From CAWFPR01 sp963817635 (GTDB lineage Bacteria; Acidobacteriota; Vicinamibacteria; Vicinamibacterales; 2-12-FULL-66-21), in the NCBI GenBank assembly GCA_963817635.1, contig CAWFPR010000003.1:144476-208475 (forward strand): a stretch of 64,000 nt of DNA. The letters are read 5' to 3'. The first letter of the stretch is position 1; every line of letters begins with the position of its first letter. The notes below the pieces were generated by a model, which was not told the origin of the DNA, ran no database searches, and was given only the letters and a program-made list of their open reading frames with translations. Below, piece by piece: positions 9,261-18,249 of this stretch. The position numbers and the translations under genes were made by a program.

Positions 9261-9301
9261 TACCGCTAGTACCGCTAGACTAGCACGCGGGAGAAACGCC
9301 A
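9261..9301 (-). promoter_or_regulatory. Candidate control region of hyp operon
   Basis: Upstream of hypA lies a tandem TACCGCTAG direct repeat (9261-9279) followed by CTAGAC. On the minus strand 9301-9287 reads TGGCGTTTCTCCCGC, which has GG and GC at the exact sigma-54 spacing but a poor -12 half (CCGC rather than TTGC). It could be a weak sigma-54 promoter or an operator; the support is slight. The remainder of 9218-9435 shows nothing else I recognise. Confidence 0.2.
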
Positions 9302-9435
9302 CGGCGGCTGGTTTCATGAGGAAGTCCGACAGGTACGTCGCGGTCATCGGTCTGGGGTCTCAACCGGACGTTCGCCGCCAGCGCGCCGTTCCGGGCCATC
9401 GTAACGACCGCGGACTGCGCTTCACCCGATTGCCC

Positions 9436-11013
9436 CTACCGCGGCCCCGCCCGCGGCGTCCAGGTCCGGCAGCCAGATCCAGCCTTCGCCTCCGAGAATC
9501 GTTCCTCGATCCTCTTGATCGCCGGAAGTGGTAACGGCATGGCACCGCCGTCGATCGAGCACGCGATCACCACCGCCGCCGCGGACGCCTCCGCCGTAAA
9601 CGACGCGTACTCGAACGGGCGCACGACCGCGCTCGAGTAGAACCATGTGTGGCGCGTCACGTGGGGGACATCGTACGCGTACAGCCAACCGGCGCCGTTC
9701 GGCAGGAACAACACCGGACCCGACGCCGCAACGGTGTCGAGAAACGCCAACTGCGACACCACCGCCGGCGATACGTACAGCGTGAAGCCGCGCGGTACCG
9801 TTACCGGGACGACATCCGCCGGTGGATGGTGAACGAGTGAAGACACCAGCGGCCAGATCGCTGGCGCGAAGAGCGCCAGCGCGAAAAATCTGACCCGCGT
9901 GCCCGACCACGCCAGCGTCACGGCAGCGCCCGGCACCAGCATCCAGGCGAACTGCCGGAAATGATGTTCGTGGCGGAAGTAGGCGAACGACCCCAAAACG
10001 AAGAACACGAGGAGCACGAACGCTCCGCCGGCCGCATTCCAGGACGCCGTCCTCGCGCCGGCCGGCCTCGTTGTCCACCGCGCAAGCCCGGTCAGTCCAA
10101 CGCAAAGAGCCGTCGCAGGCAGGACATATATGGTCGCGGCCATCTTCCAGCCCGCCCACGTCGGCCATCGTGGCGCGCCGCTCGCTTGACTCGCTTGCCA
10201 CATCTGAAGCGGCCATAGGAACTCCTGCGCATACTGGCGCGGGAACATGGCGAACGCCCACGCCGCCCAGGCGGCCTCGGACATCAGGAACCCGACGAGC
10301 ACCAGCGCGCTCGATCGCACGACCACCTGGTCGGGCCACCAGGATTCGCGGCGAAGCGATGCGGCCTGATCGACGACGATCACTGCGGCCACGGCTATCG
10401 GCCCGCTGCCGAAGCGAATACCCTGGCAGAAACCGAGGACCACACCCATCATCAGGCTGGTTCGCACGGTCCGAGTGCGCGGGGAGCTCCACAGCAAGGC
10501 CGCGCCGAGCAGGCACAAACGCTCGAGCGGCATGTAGATCGACGACGTGTAACCCCCGATATTCGCCCCCGGAAGCGGCATCGTCGCCAGGACGCCGATG
10601 GCGACGGTCGCCAGTGCGGTGAGTGTGTCTGCAGAGCGGCCGACCAGCCACACGACCATTCCGGCCGAAATTGCCGCGAGCGCGGCCATCACCCCGAGGT
10701 AGACCAGCGGTGTGTTGCCAAGCCATTGCGTCACGCCCGCATACAACTCGATCGACACGGGGCCGTACGGAAAGGCCACCCCGGTGAAGAGCGAGACCCC
10801 TTGGTGCAGGGCATCGGCCACGAACAGATTAGCCGCCTGGTCCGAGAAGAGAAACGCTGCGCCGCGCGTCAAGTCCGGGCGCACCCAAAGAAGAGCACCG
10901 CTGACCGCAAGTGAGACGATCGTCGCGAGGATCGCGAGGTGGGCACGCAATGTCGCGTCACCGTCGCGAGCCAAAAGGCCACCCTTGCGGTGAGAGACTG
11001 ACATAGCGGCCAT
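9436..11013 (-). CDS. Polytopic membrane protein, GT-C (GT39)-like glycosyltransferase candidate
   Basis: The product has about 525 residues and roughly ten hydrophobic segments. The first periplasmic loop has FLFSDQAANLFVADAL and VAFPYGPVSIELYAG; an acidic residue followed by a PYGP-type motif is common in lipid-linked-sugar (GT-C) glycosyltransferases. I start it at ATG 11013 (MAAMSVSHRKGG) because the frame is non-conserved upstream; ATG 11004 is possible. It overlaps the 3' end of the upstream gene by about 56 nt. Function beyond a putative sugar transfer at the membrane is not established. Confidence 0.6.
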   Translation of the reverse strand: MAAMSVSHRKGGLLARDGDATLRAHLAILATIVSLAVSGALLWVRPDLTRGAAFLFSDQAANLFVADALHQGVSLFTGVAFPYGPVSIELYAGVTQWLGNTPLVYLGVMAALAAISAGMVVWLVGRSADTLTALATVAIGVLATMPLPGANIGGYTSSIYMPLERLCLLGAALLWSSPRTRTVRTSLMMGVVLGFCQGIRFGSGPIAVAAVIVVDQAASLRRESWWPDQVVVRSSALVLVGFLMSEAAWAAWAFAMFPRQYAQEFLWPLQMWQASQASGAPRWPTWAGWKMAATIYVLPATALCVGLTGLARWTTRPAGARTASWNAAGGAFVLLVFFVLGSFAYFRHEHHFRQFAWMLVPGAAVTLAWSGTRVRFFALALFAPAIWPLVSSLVHHPPADVVPVTVPRGFTLYVSPAVVSQLAFLDTVAASGPVLFLPNGAGWLYAYDVPHVTRHTWFYSSAVVRPFEYASFTAEASAAAVVIACSIDGGAMPLPLPAIKRIEERFSEAKAGSGCRTWTPRAGPR

Positions 11014-12451
11014 TGTCGGGATCGTACGCAAGTATGTCGGTGTCGGCTTGGTGTCTGGACCACCATCGCTCACCGGCAACAGCGGCGTACACCTCCGCGT
11101 ACCTGCACGAAGAGGGCGATAGGTGGACGAGCCGGCAGTCCAGGGCCCTGCCGGCCTCCACCGCCGCGACCCAACGATCGAGCGCAGCGGCCGGGCGCGT
11201 TCCCGCCTCAAACCAGGCACCGATTTCGCCCGGCGGACCCATGTGAACACTGCGGCCGTTGGGAACGACTGCCAGGGCATGATGGAGAAGAAGCAGCGAC
11301 AGTGCCCCGACCTGTACTCGGGGCAACCAGGCTCGCGGCTGCGCTCCCCATCCGTTGAGAGCCAGGCGCCAGGCGGCAGCGTACAGCCCATAGAAGACGG
11401 CCACACACACTGTCGCGCGCCGCAGACCGGGGGGCCCAGCCGTGACGCTCGATACCAGCGCGGCGCAGGCAGCAACGGCAAGCGAAGAAACCACCAGGAT
11501 TCGCGACCGCCGGTCGGTCCGGCACATCGCGGGGATCATGGCGACAACGGTTGCGGCGGCGATCCAGCCCAGGACGCCAGATAGATCGGGGCGAGGCACC
11601 CAGAAGTAATAGCTCGAGCCCGACACACCGACATCCCACCCGATCCGGCCGGCGTTCGAGAGGAGGATCGAGGGGGAGCCGACCAGTCCCGTTCCTCCGC
11701 CCCTGAAGGCACCAGATCCGGTCACCGGATCGTGAACCCACGTGGCGGCATTGTGTAGCCACGCGAGGATCCCCACGAGCGGCAGCATCCCACCGACCAG
11801 CATCACCGCAACTTCAACATGACGGCCGACGCCTCGAACGCCCGCGCGCCGCCCTGCATACACGAGCACCCACAACGGCAGATAGAAAACGCACACTGGC
11901 CACATCAGGCAGGCCAGGATCACGGAAAATCCCGTAGTCGCGTGCGTCACCACGCGCACCCACGCGCGCCTGTCGGCTGTGTGCAGGAGAAGCCAGAAGA
12001 GGATCGGGACCCATTGCAGGTCGATCCCGTAAGTCGTGCTCAAGCTGTTGAACGCAAGCAGCGCCGGCGAGAGCCCGATCACGGCAAGGGGCACGATGGC
12101 CCGGCGCACGCCCACATAGCGGACGAGCAGGTGCCCCGCGCATCCCAGGCTCAACACGTGAAGGCCGACGCGAACCGCTTTGGCGAGCGTGAATGAGAAC
12201 CCGAACGCACTGTAGCCGGCCGCGAGCAACGCGTACCACCCGACGTTGCTGGAGACGCCATCGTACACAAGGTGATGCGCGATCCAGAACGGATTGCGTA
12301 CCGACTCGGCAAGTTCCTCGTAGAGAACGTGGTCCAAGGCGAGGATCGAGTACCAGGCCTGGCAGAGAACGAGCAGGGACACGAGGGCAACCGGGGCCAC
12401 GACCCCGGCCAGCGACGGGCGAAGCCTACCCGCAGGCGGCAACGGGGACAT
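10958..12451 (-). CDS. Polytopic membrane protein, second GT-C-like partner
   Basis: The product has about 497 residues and many transmembrane helices. After the first helix comes LDHVLYEELAESVRNPFWIA, then VGWYALLAAGYSAFGFSFTL; the layout resembles the neighbouring gene and other GT39-like proteins, but no catalytic motif is certain. The start is placed at ATG 12451 (MSPLPPAGRLRP) just before the first helix; no strong ribosome site is visible and the upstream extension looks non-coding. It is transcribed into the next membrane protein, so the two probably work in one pathway (envelope glycan or lipid modification). Confidence 0.6.
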   Translation of the reverse strand: MSPLPPAGRLRPSLAGVVAPVALVSLLVLCQAWYSILALDHVLYEELAESVRNPFWIAHHLVYDGVSSNVGWYALLAAGYSAFGFSFTLAKAVRVGLHVLSLGCAGHLLVRYVGVRRAIVPLAVIGLSPALLAFNSLSTTYGIDLQWVPILFWLLLHTADRRAWVRVVTHATTGFSVILACLMWPVCVFYLPLWVLVYAGRRAGVRGVGRHVEVAVMLVGGMLPLVGILAWLHNAATWVHDPVTGSGAFRGGGTGLVGSPSILLSNAGRIGWDVGVSGSSYYFWVPRPDLSGVLGWIAAATVVAMIPAMCRTDRRSRILVVSSLAVAACAALVSSVTAGPPGLRRATVCVAVFYGLYAAAWRLALNGWGAQPRAWLPRVQVGALSLLLLHHALAVVPNGRSVHMGPPGEIGAWFEAGTRPAAALDRWVAAVEAGRALDCRLVHLSPSSCRYAEVYAAVAGERWWSRHQADTDILAYDPDNGRYVSLSPQGWPFGSRR

Positions 12452-12662
12452 CGTCACGCATGATTGAAGTGCAAACACAATAGCGGGAACCCCTGGGGAT
12501 AGCAATGAACCGGCGTTGGAATGGTCCTCGTCGGCCCCTCTCGCTTCCGCATCGGGCTGGCGCAAGCTGACCGCCAGCTCGACGCGCTTCGGCCAACCAC
12601 CGCAAGCTACCCTGCCCATCCGACCTGAATCCGACCTGTCGTCCGTTCAGGCCAGACGGCGC

Positions 12663-12668
12663 TACAAT
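12663..12668 (+). promoter_or_regulatory. Possible -10 box of beta-propeller gene
   Basis: TACAAT lies 45 nt before the ATG at 12713. A similar TACAAT sits in front of the subtilase gene and TATAAT in front of a kinase gene. No convincing -35 is visible. The rest of 12452-12712 shows no coding signal. Confidence 0.3.
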
Positions 12669-12712
12669 CAGCCGTGTCTTCTGCTTCTTCGTGGCCTCGG
12701 GGAGTCTTCCAC

Positions 12713-13918
12713 ATGAGACGAAATGCGTTTGCCTTCGTTGTCCTCGGCACGCTCTTGACGTCCGCGGGACTCGCGTTCCAGGCCGGTACTGACGGGCCGT
12801 ACAACGTCCTCAAGACCGCCAGGGTGGGCGGTGAGGGCGGCACGGACTACATCTACGCGGACCCGGCCGGCCGGCGCCTGTACATCACGCGCGGCGCGAC
12901 GCAGGCGCAGCCCGCGACCGAAACGCGCCCGGCGGTGCCGGCCTTCGAAAAGCGACTGACCATCTTCGATCTCGACACGCTCGAACCAGCGGGAACGATC
13001 CAGGACGTTGGCGGCAATGGCGCGACGGTGTGCCCGAAGACGGGCCACGGCTTCACGAGCGACCATCCCCAGCCCTCGATGTTCGACGTCAAGACCATGA
13101 AGCTGATCAAGACGATCGAAGCGCCGCAGGGATTCAGAGCCGACGGGATCTACTGCGACACCTCCAATGACCGCGTCTATATCGGCAGCCATCCGACCAA
13201 GAGCTTGATCGTGGTGGATGCCAGGGACGGGACGGTGCTCGGCAACGTCGATCTCGGCGGCACGCCGGAGCAGACGGTCGCCGACGGCAAGGGCACGGTT
13301 TACCAGGTCCTGCAGGACCGGCCCGGCGGCGTGGCGGTGATCGACGTCAAGACGATGAAGGTCAAGACGACCTATCCGTTCGGCGACAACGGCGGGTGCA
13401 ACGGGCTCGCGATCGATGTGAAGAACCAGATCCTGTTCGCCGCGTGCAGCGCTGTCGGCCCGGCCCCGGCGCGGGGAACGCCCGGACAGCAGGCGCCGAC
13501 CGGACCGCCGCCTCCGCCCGACCCCAACGCCAAGCCGCCGCAGACGTTGGTCATCCTGAGCGCGAAAGATGGAAGGATCCTCGAGAGGCTGCCGCTCGCC
13601 GGCAACTCAGACGGCGCGGCGTTCAACCCGGCGACAAGGGAAGCGTTCATCACGCAAGGCAACGGCACGATGACCATCGTCAAGGAAAAGAGCCCGACGA
13701 GTTTCGAGGTCGAACAAAACCTGAAGACCTGGCCGTCGAACGGCGCGCGCACGATCGCGTTCGACAGCAAGACGGGCCACCTCTTCGCGATGGCCTCGGA
13801 GCCCGCGCCGCCACCGCCGCCTCCACCGGCGGGCACCCCGCCGCCGGCCGGGGGCCGGGGCCGCGGCCCCGGCGCGATTCCGGGTTCCTTCACGATCATC
13901 ATGGTGGGCATCAAGTAG
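12713..13918 (+). CDS. Secreted YVTN/YncE-like beta-propeller protein
   Basis: The protein has 401 residues with a signal peptide (MRRNAFAFVVLGTLLTSAGL). Repeated blade-like units such as DPAGRRLYITRG, TSNDRVYIGSHPTKSLIVVD, KNQILFAACS and NPATREAFITQGNG match seven-bladed YncE/YVTN propellers. Proline-rich linkers (GPPPPPDPNAKPP and a PPPPPPPAG tract) interrupt and close the propeller. The start is supported by CGGGGAG eight bases upstream. Relatives are periplasmic or surface proteins of mostly unknown role; some bind DNA or metals. It is a single-gene unit with no clear operon partner. Confidence 0.8.
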   Translation: MRRNAFAFVVLGTLLTSAGLAFQAGTDGPYNVLKTARVGGEGGTDYIYADPAGRRLYITRGATQAQPATETRPAVPAFEKRLTIFDLDTLEPAGTIQDVGGNGATVCPKTGHGFTSDHPQPSMFDVKTMKLIKTIEAPQGFRADGIYCDTSNDRVYIGSHPTKSLIVVDARDGTVLGNVDLGGTPEQTVADGKGTVYQVLQDRPGGVAVIDVKTMKVKTTYPFGDNGGCNGLAIDVKNQILFAACSAVGPAPARGTPGQQAPTGPPPPPDPNAKPPQTLVILSAKDGRILERLPLAGNSDGAAFNPATREAFITQGNGTMTIVKEKSPTSFEVEQNLKTWPSNGARTIAFDSKTGHLFAMASEPAPPPPPPPAGTPPPAGGRGRGPGAIPGSFTIIMVGIK

Positions 13919-14320
13919 ACAGGGCGATCCTCCGGATGGCGGCGCCGGGCGTCTTCCAAGACCCCGGCGCCAATGCTCTCTATCGTCACGATCGACGAAC
14001 CGATCAGGGCCCGCGACCACGGTGTTGACGGTCGGTTCGTCCAGGCGATGCGCGGCCATGGGGGCCGCGTGCGGGATCGGCGCGGGTCGCGATCGCGACC
14101 GAGTATCGACGAACTCGTCCGTCTCCGCGACCGCGGCGGCGAAACCACTACGCCCGGCCGTCTCGGTACGACCCCACCGCCGCGCCAGTGAACCAGTGAG
14201 CGCCGCTACCGGCGACGGGGACAGCTCCAGCAGGCTGACAACCGAATGTGCGCTGACACGCAAAGAAGGCGGCGCGCATCGAAGCGCCGCCCTTGCGTGA
14301 TCTCGATGGCGAGGGTGTGC

Positions 14321-14491
14321 TTACGTCCGCCCCTTCAGCCGCCGCGCGCCTGCCGCCGCCAGGCCGGTGCCGAGCAGCAGCAGCGTGGCGGGTTCTGGCA
14401 ACCCCGGGCATGACCGTGCCCGGTAAGAGCACCACGACTGCTGCGCCGACGTCGTTGAGGCATCGGCGAAGAAGGCTTGAACCACATCTCG
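14321..14491 (-). pseudogene. Broken PEP-CTERM protein (sorting-signal remnant)
   Basis: The frame ending with TAA at 14321 encodes GLPEPATLLLLGTGLAAAG then ARRLKGRT: a complete PEP-CTERM signal with the PEP triplet (about 14390-14398), hydrophobic helix and basic tail, which exosortase would recognise. Upstream, the frame closes with TGA at 14492 and a protein-like stretch (VVVLLPGTVMPG) lies in another frame, so the body is lost or frameshifted. No exosortase is seen here. The rest of 13919-14676 has no gene I can support. Confidence 0.6.
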
Positions 14492-14676
14492 TCACTATTC
14501 AGTCTCCTGGCTGCACGTAGGGCCGAATGCGCTAACGGTTTATTTCCGCCTGGAAGCAAGTATGTGTCCAGCGTCAGCTGGCCTCGAACGAGACGGCTGG
14601 CCAACAAGTCCGCCCGCCGGGCTGAGTGCCGGGTGCTCGGCCCGGGCGCTCAGCATTGTCAATGCGGGCCGGCTAA

Positions 14677-15633
14677 CTAGGTCCGCCCCCCGACGATGAA
14701 CCCTGGCGCCAGCGCGACGCCGATGAGCGTTACCGGCAGGATCTGCTGCGCCTGGATGAGGATGGCCACGGCGATGGCCTGGTTCCCGTTGAGCCCGAAG
14801 GCCACCGCCGTCGCCGCATAGACTGCCTGGAACAGCCCGACGTTGCCGGGCGTCGCCCGCACGGCGAAGCCGAGGTTGACGGCCAGCAGCGCGGCGGTCG
14901 TCTGCGCCGTCGTGATCGGGAAATGAGCAGCCTGCGCGGTCACCTGGTAGGTGGCGACCTGCAATCCCCACGCGGTGATGCTCAGCAGGAGCGCCGCGGC
15001 GAAGCGCGGGGCGCTCGACAGGGCGCCGAGCGTCTGCACGAATCTCGAGAGATAGGCCCCGAGCCGGCCACGCCAGCTCGCTGGCGTGGGGCCGGCCACC
15101 GTGTCCTCAGCGTGGGGGCGACCGAGCAGCCACCAGAGCAGCGCCAGCAACAGCGCCAGGATCGCGATCGCGAAGGGCTTGACGCGCGCCAGGTTGGCCG
15201 GCAAGTCCAGAAGCGTCACGGCCCCGGACACCAGCACCACGTACCCCACCAGGTCGAACAGCCGCTCCAGGGCGAGCGTCGCCAGCACCCGGGCACTTGG
15301 AGCGTGTGCCGCCTTGGCGACGAGCACCACGCGCGCCGCATCGCCGCCGTTGGCCACGAGCAGGTTGTTGAGTCCGGCGCCGGTGAACGTCGCGCGGACG
15401 GCAAGCCGCAGCGACGTCGCGCCGATCGGGCGCAGGAACACCCACCAGCGGACCGCCTTGACGACGATCGAGGCGAGGTTCAGTGCCACAGCGACGAGGA
15501 GGATTGAAGGCGATGCGGCCCCCAGCGTCGCCCACGTGTCGCGCCAGTTCACCCGCCGCGCGAACAGCACCAGCAGCACGAGAACGCCCGTGGTGAAGCC
15601 GTAGCGGAGGGCGCGCGAGACGGCGTACCTCAT
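14677..15633 (-). CDS. Flippase-like membrane protein (LPG synthase TM / UPF0104 family)
   Basis: The product has 318 residues and about eight helices. The N-terminal VNWRDTWATLG and the conserved LNNLLVANGGDAARVVLVAK and LALERLFDLVGYV are hallmarks of the lysylphosphatidylglycerol-synthase TM-region (AglD-like) family, where glycine-aspartate and ER-D residues are conserved. Members are proposed to act in lipid or lipid-linked glycan translocation. The start is the ATG at 15633. It follows the deacetylase by 12 nt on the same strand, so the three genes from 17.5 kb to 14.7 kb form one unit for envelope glycan or lipid work. Confidence 0.82.
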   Translation of the reverse strand: MRYAVSRALRYGFTTGVLVLLVLFARRVNWRDTWATLGAASPSILLVAVALNLASIVVKAVRWWVFLRPIGATSLRLAVRATFTGAGLNNLLVANGGDAARVVLVAKAAHAPSARVLATLALERLFDLVGYVVLVSGAVTLLDLPANLARVKPFAIAILALLLALLWWLLGRPHAEDTVAGPTPASWRGRLGAYLSRFVQTLGALSSAPRFAAALLLSITAWGLQVATYQVTAQAAHFPITTAQTTAALLAVNLGFAVRATPGNVGLFQAVYAATAVAFGLNGNQAIAVAILIQAQQILPVTLIGVALAPGFIVGGRT

Positions 15634-15645
15634 GCGCGTGGCCCG

Positions 15646-16335
15646 TCAGTCCGGCAGCGTGACGAAGCGCAGTCCCCGCCCCCGGAGCCCGTCGATGATC
15701 CCGGGAAGCGCCTCGGCCGTCTGCAGCCGGTCCGCCCCGGCATCGTATCCGTCACCGTCGTGCATCAGGAGAATCGAGCAGGCGCGCATGCCGGTCAGGG
15801 CGCGGCGCGCGATCTCGCCGGCGCCAGGCCGCGCCGAATCCCACACCCCGAGTGTCCACCCGACGGTCCGCTGCCCGAGCGATGCCGCGATCGGCGTGAC
15901 CCACGGGTTGCGGAACCCGTGCGGCGCGCGGAAATGCCGCGGCCGCACGCCGCCGCTCGCGCGCACGATGGCGTCGGTCCCGCGCGTCAGGTCGTCGCGC
16001 ACGTAGGCCGGGGTCCGGTAGTGCAGCTTCCGATGCCAGTAGCCGTGATTGCCGAGCTGGTGCCCCGCTTCTGCCATCCGCCGCACCAGGTCCGGCCATC
16101 GCTCGGCATGACGGCCGAGGACGAAGAAGGTTGCGTGAACCTGCTCCCGCTCCAGCACGTCGAGGATAAGGGGCGTCGCGCGCGGATTCGGGCCGTCGTC
16201 GAACGTCAGACTGACGGTCGGTTCGTCGCCTGGCAGCCGGCCGAGCGCGCGTCCGAAGATCCAGCTGTTGCGGTGCCACGTGCCGTGGGCCGCGAGACCG
16301 GCCGCCGCGAGACCGGCGACGACCGCTTCGATCAT
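15646..16335 (-). CDS. Polysaccharide deacetylase (NodB domain, CE4)
   Basis: The product has 229 residues starting at ATG 16335, which overlaps the GT4 stop (ATGA). After a short hydrophobic N-terminus it has the NodB motifs: LTFDDGPN (metal Asp pair), GHQLGNHGYWH (His ligands), RAPHGFRN and LLMHDGDG. It should remove N- or O-acetyl groups from an extracytoplasmic glycan. Coupling to GT4 and the flippase-like protein suggests the substrate is the glycan those proteins make. Confidence 0.9.
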   Translation of the reverse strand: MIEAVVAGLAAAGLAAHGTWHRNSWIFGRALGRLPGDEPTVSLTFDDGPNPRATPLILDVLEREQVHATFFVLGRHAERWPDLVRRMAEAGHQLGNHGYWHRKLHYRTPAYVRDDLTRGTDAIVRASGGVRPRHFRAPHGFRNPWVTPIAASLGQRTVGWTLGVWDSARPGAGEIARRALTGMRACSILLMHDGDGYDAGADRLQTAEALPGIIDGLRGRGLRFVTLPD

Positions 16336-17546
16336 ACCGGGACGCCCACGCGTCCCATGACCCGGTGGTACACCTCGAGCACCTGCGAGGCCACGCGAGG
16401 CCAGCTGTACTTCAGGCTCTCGCGCCGCCCGGCCGCTCCGAGCTCGCGGCGGAGCCCCTCGTCGTCGAGCAACCGGACGAGCGCGTCGGCCAGCGCGCCG
16501 CGATCGCCGCAGCGGGTCAAGAGCGCCTCGCGTCCATCCACGACGACGTCGCGGAAGCCGAGAATGTCGGAGCAGACGATCGGCGTCTCGCAGGCCATCG
16601 ACTCGAGCAGCGTGATGCCGAACGAGGCCTTGGTCGTGGGGCAGGCGTAGATCGCGCTGTTGGCATAGAAGCTCGGGCGCGCCTCCAGCACGGCGCCGAC
16701 GAAGGTGATATCCAGGTCGCCGCGCGCCTGCCTGTAGTAGTGCGCGCGCAGCGGACCGTCCCCGACGACGAGCAGCTGTGCCGGCCGGCGCCGGCCTTTC
16801 ACCGCGCGGAAGGCATCGATGAGGGTCGAGAGACCGTTGCGCGGATCGAAGCGGCCGAGGAACAGGATCGCGGGCACGTCCTGCCGCATCTCGGACGGCG
16901 CGGCGGCATGCGGATTGAAAATGTCGGTGTCGATCCCGTTGGGGACGATCTGCCACGGCGCGCTGAAGTAGCGCCCGAGCGCCCACGCGGCGGACGGGGA
17001 CACGCAGATCGCCGCGTCCAGCATGTCGAGCCGGCTCTGGAAGTAGCGGTTGAGGAAACGGTAGCCGTTCGACTTCTCGAAGTAGGTGTGGAACGTCCCG
17101 ATGAGCGGACAGTCCGCCTCCTCGATCGCGAGCAGCGGCAGGACCGGCGTCAACGGGGAGTGCACGTGCACGACGTCGTAGCGGCCTGCGCGCAGGACCC
17201 GCCGCACCTCCCGGCGCAAACCCAACCCGACGGTCACGCGCGCGTGCGATCCGTTCGCGTAGAGGGGCAGGCTGTGCGCGATCCGGATCACGCCCGCGCG
17301 GGGCTCGGAACCCTTCAGATTGGACGTGATGATGTCCACGTGATGCCCGCGGCTCTGTGCCTCGCGGGCAAAGAAATGGACGTGCTCACAGACGCCGCCC
17401 AGATGCGGATAGTAGTACTCCGTGACCAGCGCGATGCGCAGCGGGCGGTTGTCCGACGTCTGGGGGAGGATCGGGAGATTGGGGAGCGCCGGGCGGCGTT
17501 CCAGCACGGCGCCGGGCGACGATCGGTTCAGGAGTGGTTCGGACAT
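16332..17546 (-). CDS. GT4-family glycosyltransferase
   Basis: The product has about 404 residues. The N-terminal LRIALVTEYYYPHLGGVCEHV and HVHSPLTPVLPL, and the C-terminal SFGITLLESMACETPIVCS with nucleotide-sugar EX7E geometry, mark a retaining GT-B enzyme of the PimA/PimB-like GT4 group. I prefer ATG 17546 (MSEPLLNRS); a GTG at 17567 is possible, but its GGGAGG is almost adjacent to it. A TGATAAT sequence near 17580 may be the promoter. It is the first gene of the unit with the deacetylase and flippase-like genes. Confidence 0.88.
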   Translation of the reverse strand: MSEPLLNRSSPGAVLERRPALPNLPILPQTSDNRPLRIALVTEYYYPHLGGVCEHVHFFAREAQSRGHHVDIITSNLKGSEPRAGVIRIAHSLPLYANGSHARVTVGLGLRREVRRVLRAGRYDVVHVHSPLTPVLPLLAIEEADCPLIGTFHTYFEKSNGYRFLNRYFQSRLDMLDAAICVSPSAAWALGRYFSAPWQIVPNGIDTDIFNPHAAAPSEMRQDVPAILFLGRFDPRNGLSTLIDAFRAVKGRRRPAQLLVVGDGPLRAHYYRQARGDLDITFVGAVLEARPSFYANSAIYACPTTKASFGITLLESMACETPIVCSDILGFRDVVVDGREALLTRCGDRGALADALVRLLDDEGLRRELGAAGRRESLKYSWPRVASQVLEVYHRVMGRVGVPV

Positions 17547-17614
17547 CGGCGTCAATTCCCTGGCCACTCCTCCCGGCCATTATCACACGCCGGCGGTGAA
17601 GAAATCGATGAACC

Positions 17615-17853
17615 CAGCGATTCGCAGGCGCCGCGCCGTTCGTCGTGATGATGCAGACCGCCGAGGTGGGGGACTTGAACGATCCGGCCGCCCGTCGGTG
17701 GCTGGACCGACCGGGACACGGGCGCATCCTCGTCCAGCGAGAGATGCGTTCGCCATTCGTGGCAGTAGGCGAGGTGACTGTTTGAGGTGTCGGCGCAACG
17801 CGCGTTCGTTCCACACGATGACGTGGTCCAGGCACTCGCGCCGGATGGAGCCG
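17615..17853 (-). mobile_element. IS integrase 3' fragment, copy 1
   Basis: On the minus strand the segment encodes GSIRRECLDHVIVWNERAL and, in shifted frames, AYCHEWRTHLSLDEDAPV and RIVQVPHLGGLHH: the end of an rve/DDE integrase core. It is frameshifted and lacks everything upstream of GSIRRECLD. A near-identical 239-bp copy sits at 41992-42230 with the same endpoints. It is a dead remnant that occupies most of the 700-bp gap before the sensor kinase. Confidence 0.75.
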
Positions 17854-18011
17854 CGGCTCGCGGCGGCGAGGCGTAGGCCGACGTTACGCATCGGCTCCCT
17901 GAACGACCGGCTCCGGCCGTCGGTGTGCCCGAGGCGGCATCCGGACGTGCGTGGCCGGCTCCGTGGCCGGCTTGACGGGCCGGCGCCTGGTGTCATAATC
18001 GCCGATAGTCA

Positions 18012-18106
18012 GGTTCTCAGCGCCAATCGGCGCTGTCCGGGCCGCGCGGGTCTGAGAACCGGCCTTCCGTTAATTTGGACAGGCGTCGCCAATGCTTCCT
18101 CTCGTC
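18012..18106 (+). repeat. Interspersed repeat R1
   Basis: This is a member of a same-orientation repeat family. It contains hairpin CAGCGCC-AATC-GGCGCTG, outer arms GGTTCTCAG and CTGAGAACC, then CCTTCCGTTAATTTGGACAG and the shared right end GCGTCGCCAATGCTTCCTCT followed by CGTC. It lies between the integrase fragment and the 3' end of the sensor kinase. Confidence 0.75.
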
Positions 18107-18249
18107 ACCTAAACAGATCGAGATCTTCTCAGATCCACGACCAGCTCGACTCTCCGGGGGTCTTTCGCGTCGGTCTTCTGAGCAGCACGGGAGAACGCGA
18201 GACGCTCGGGCCGGTCGCACGGGAGCAACGGGTTCGCCGGTGGAATCGC

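Noticed and set aside
9218..9435. Riboswitch or nickel-responsive leader upstream of hypA
   Set aside because: No recognisable NiCo riboswitch core or strong structured leader; only a short direct repeat is visible.
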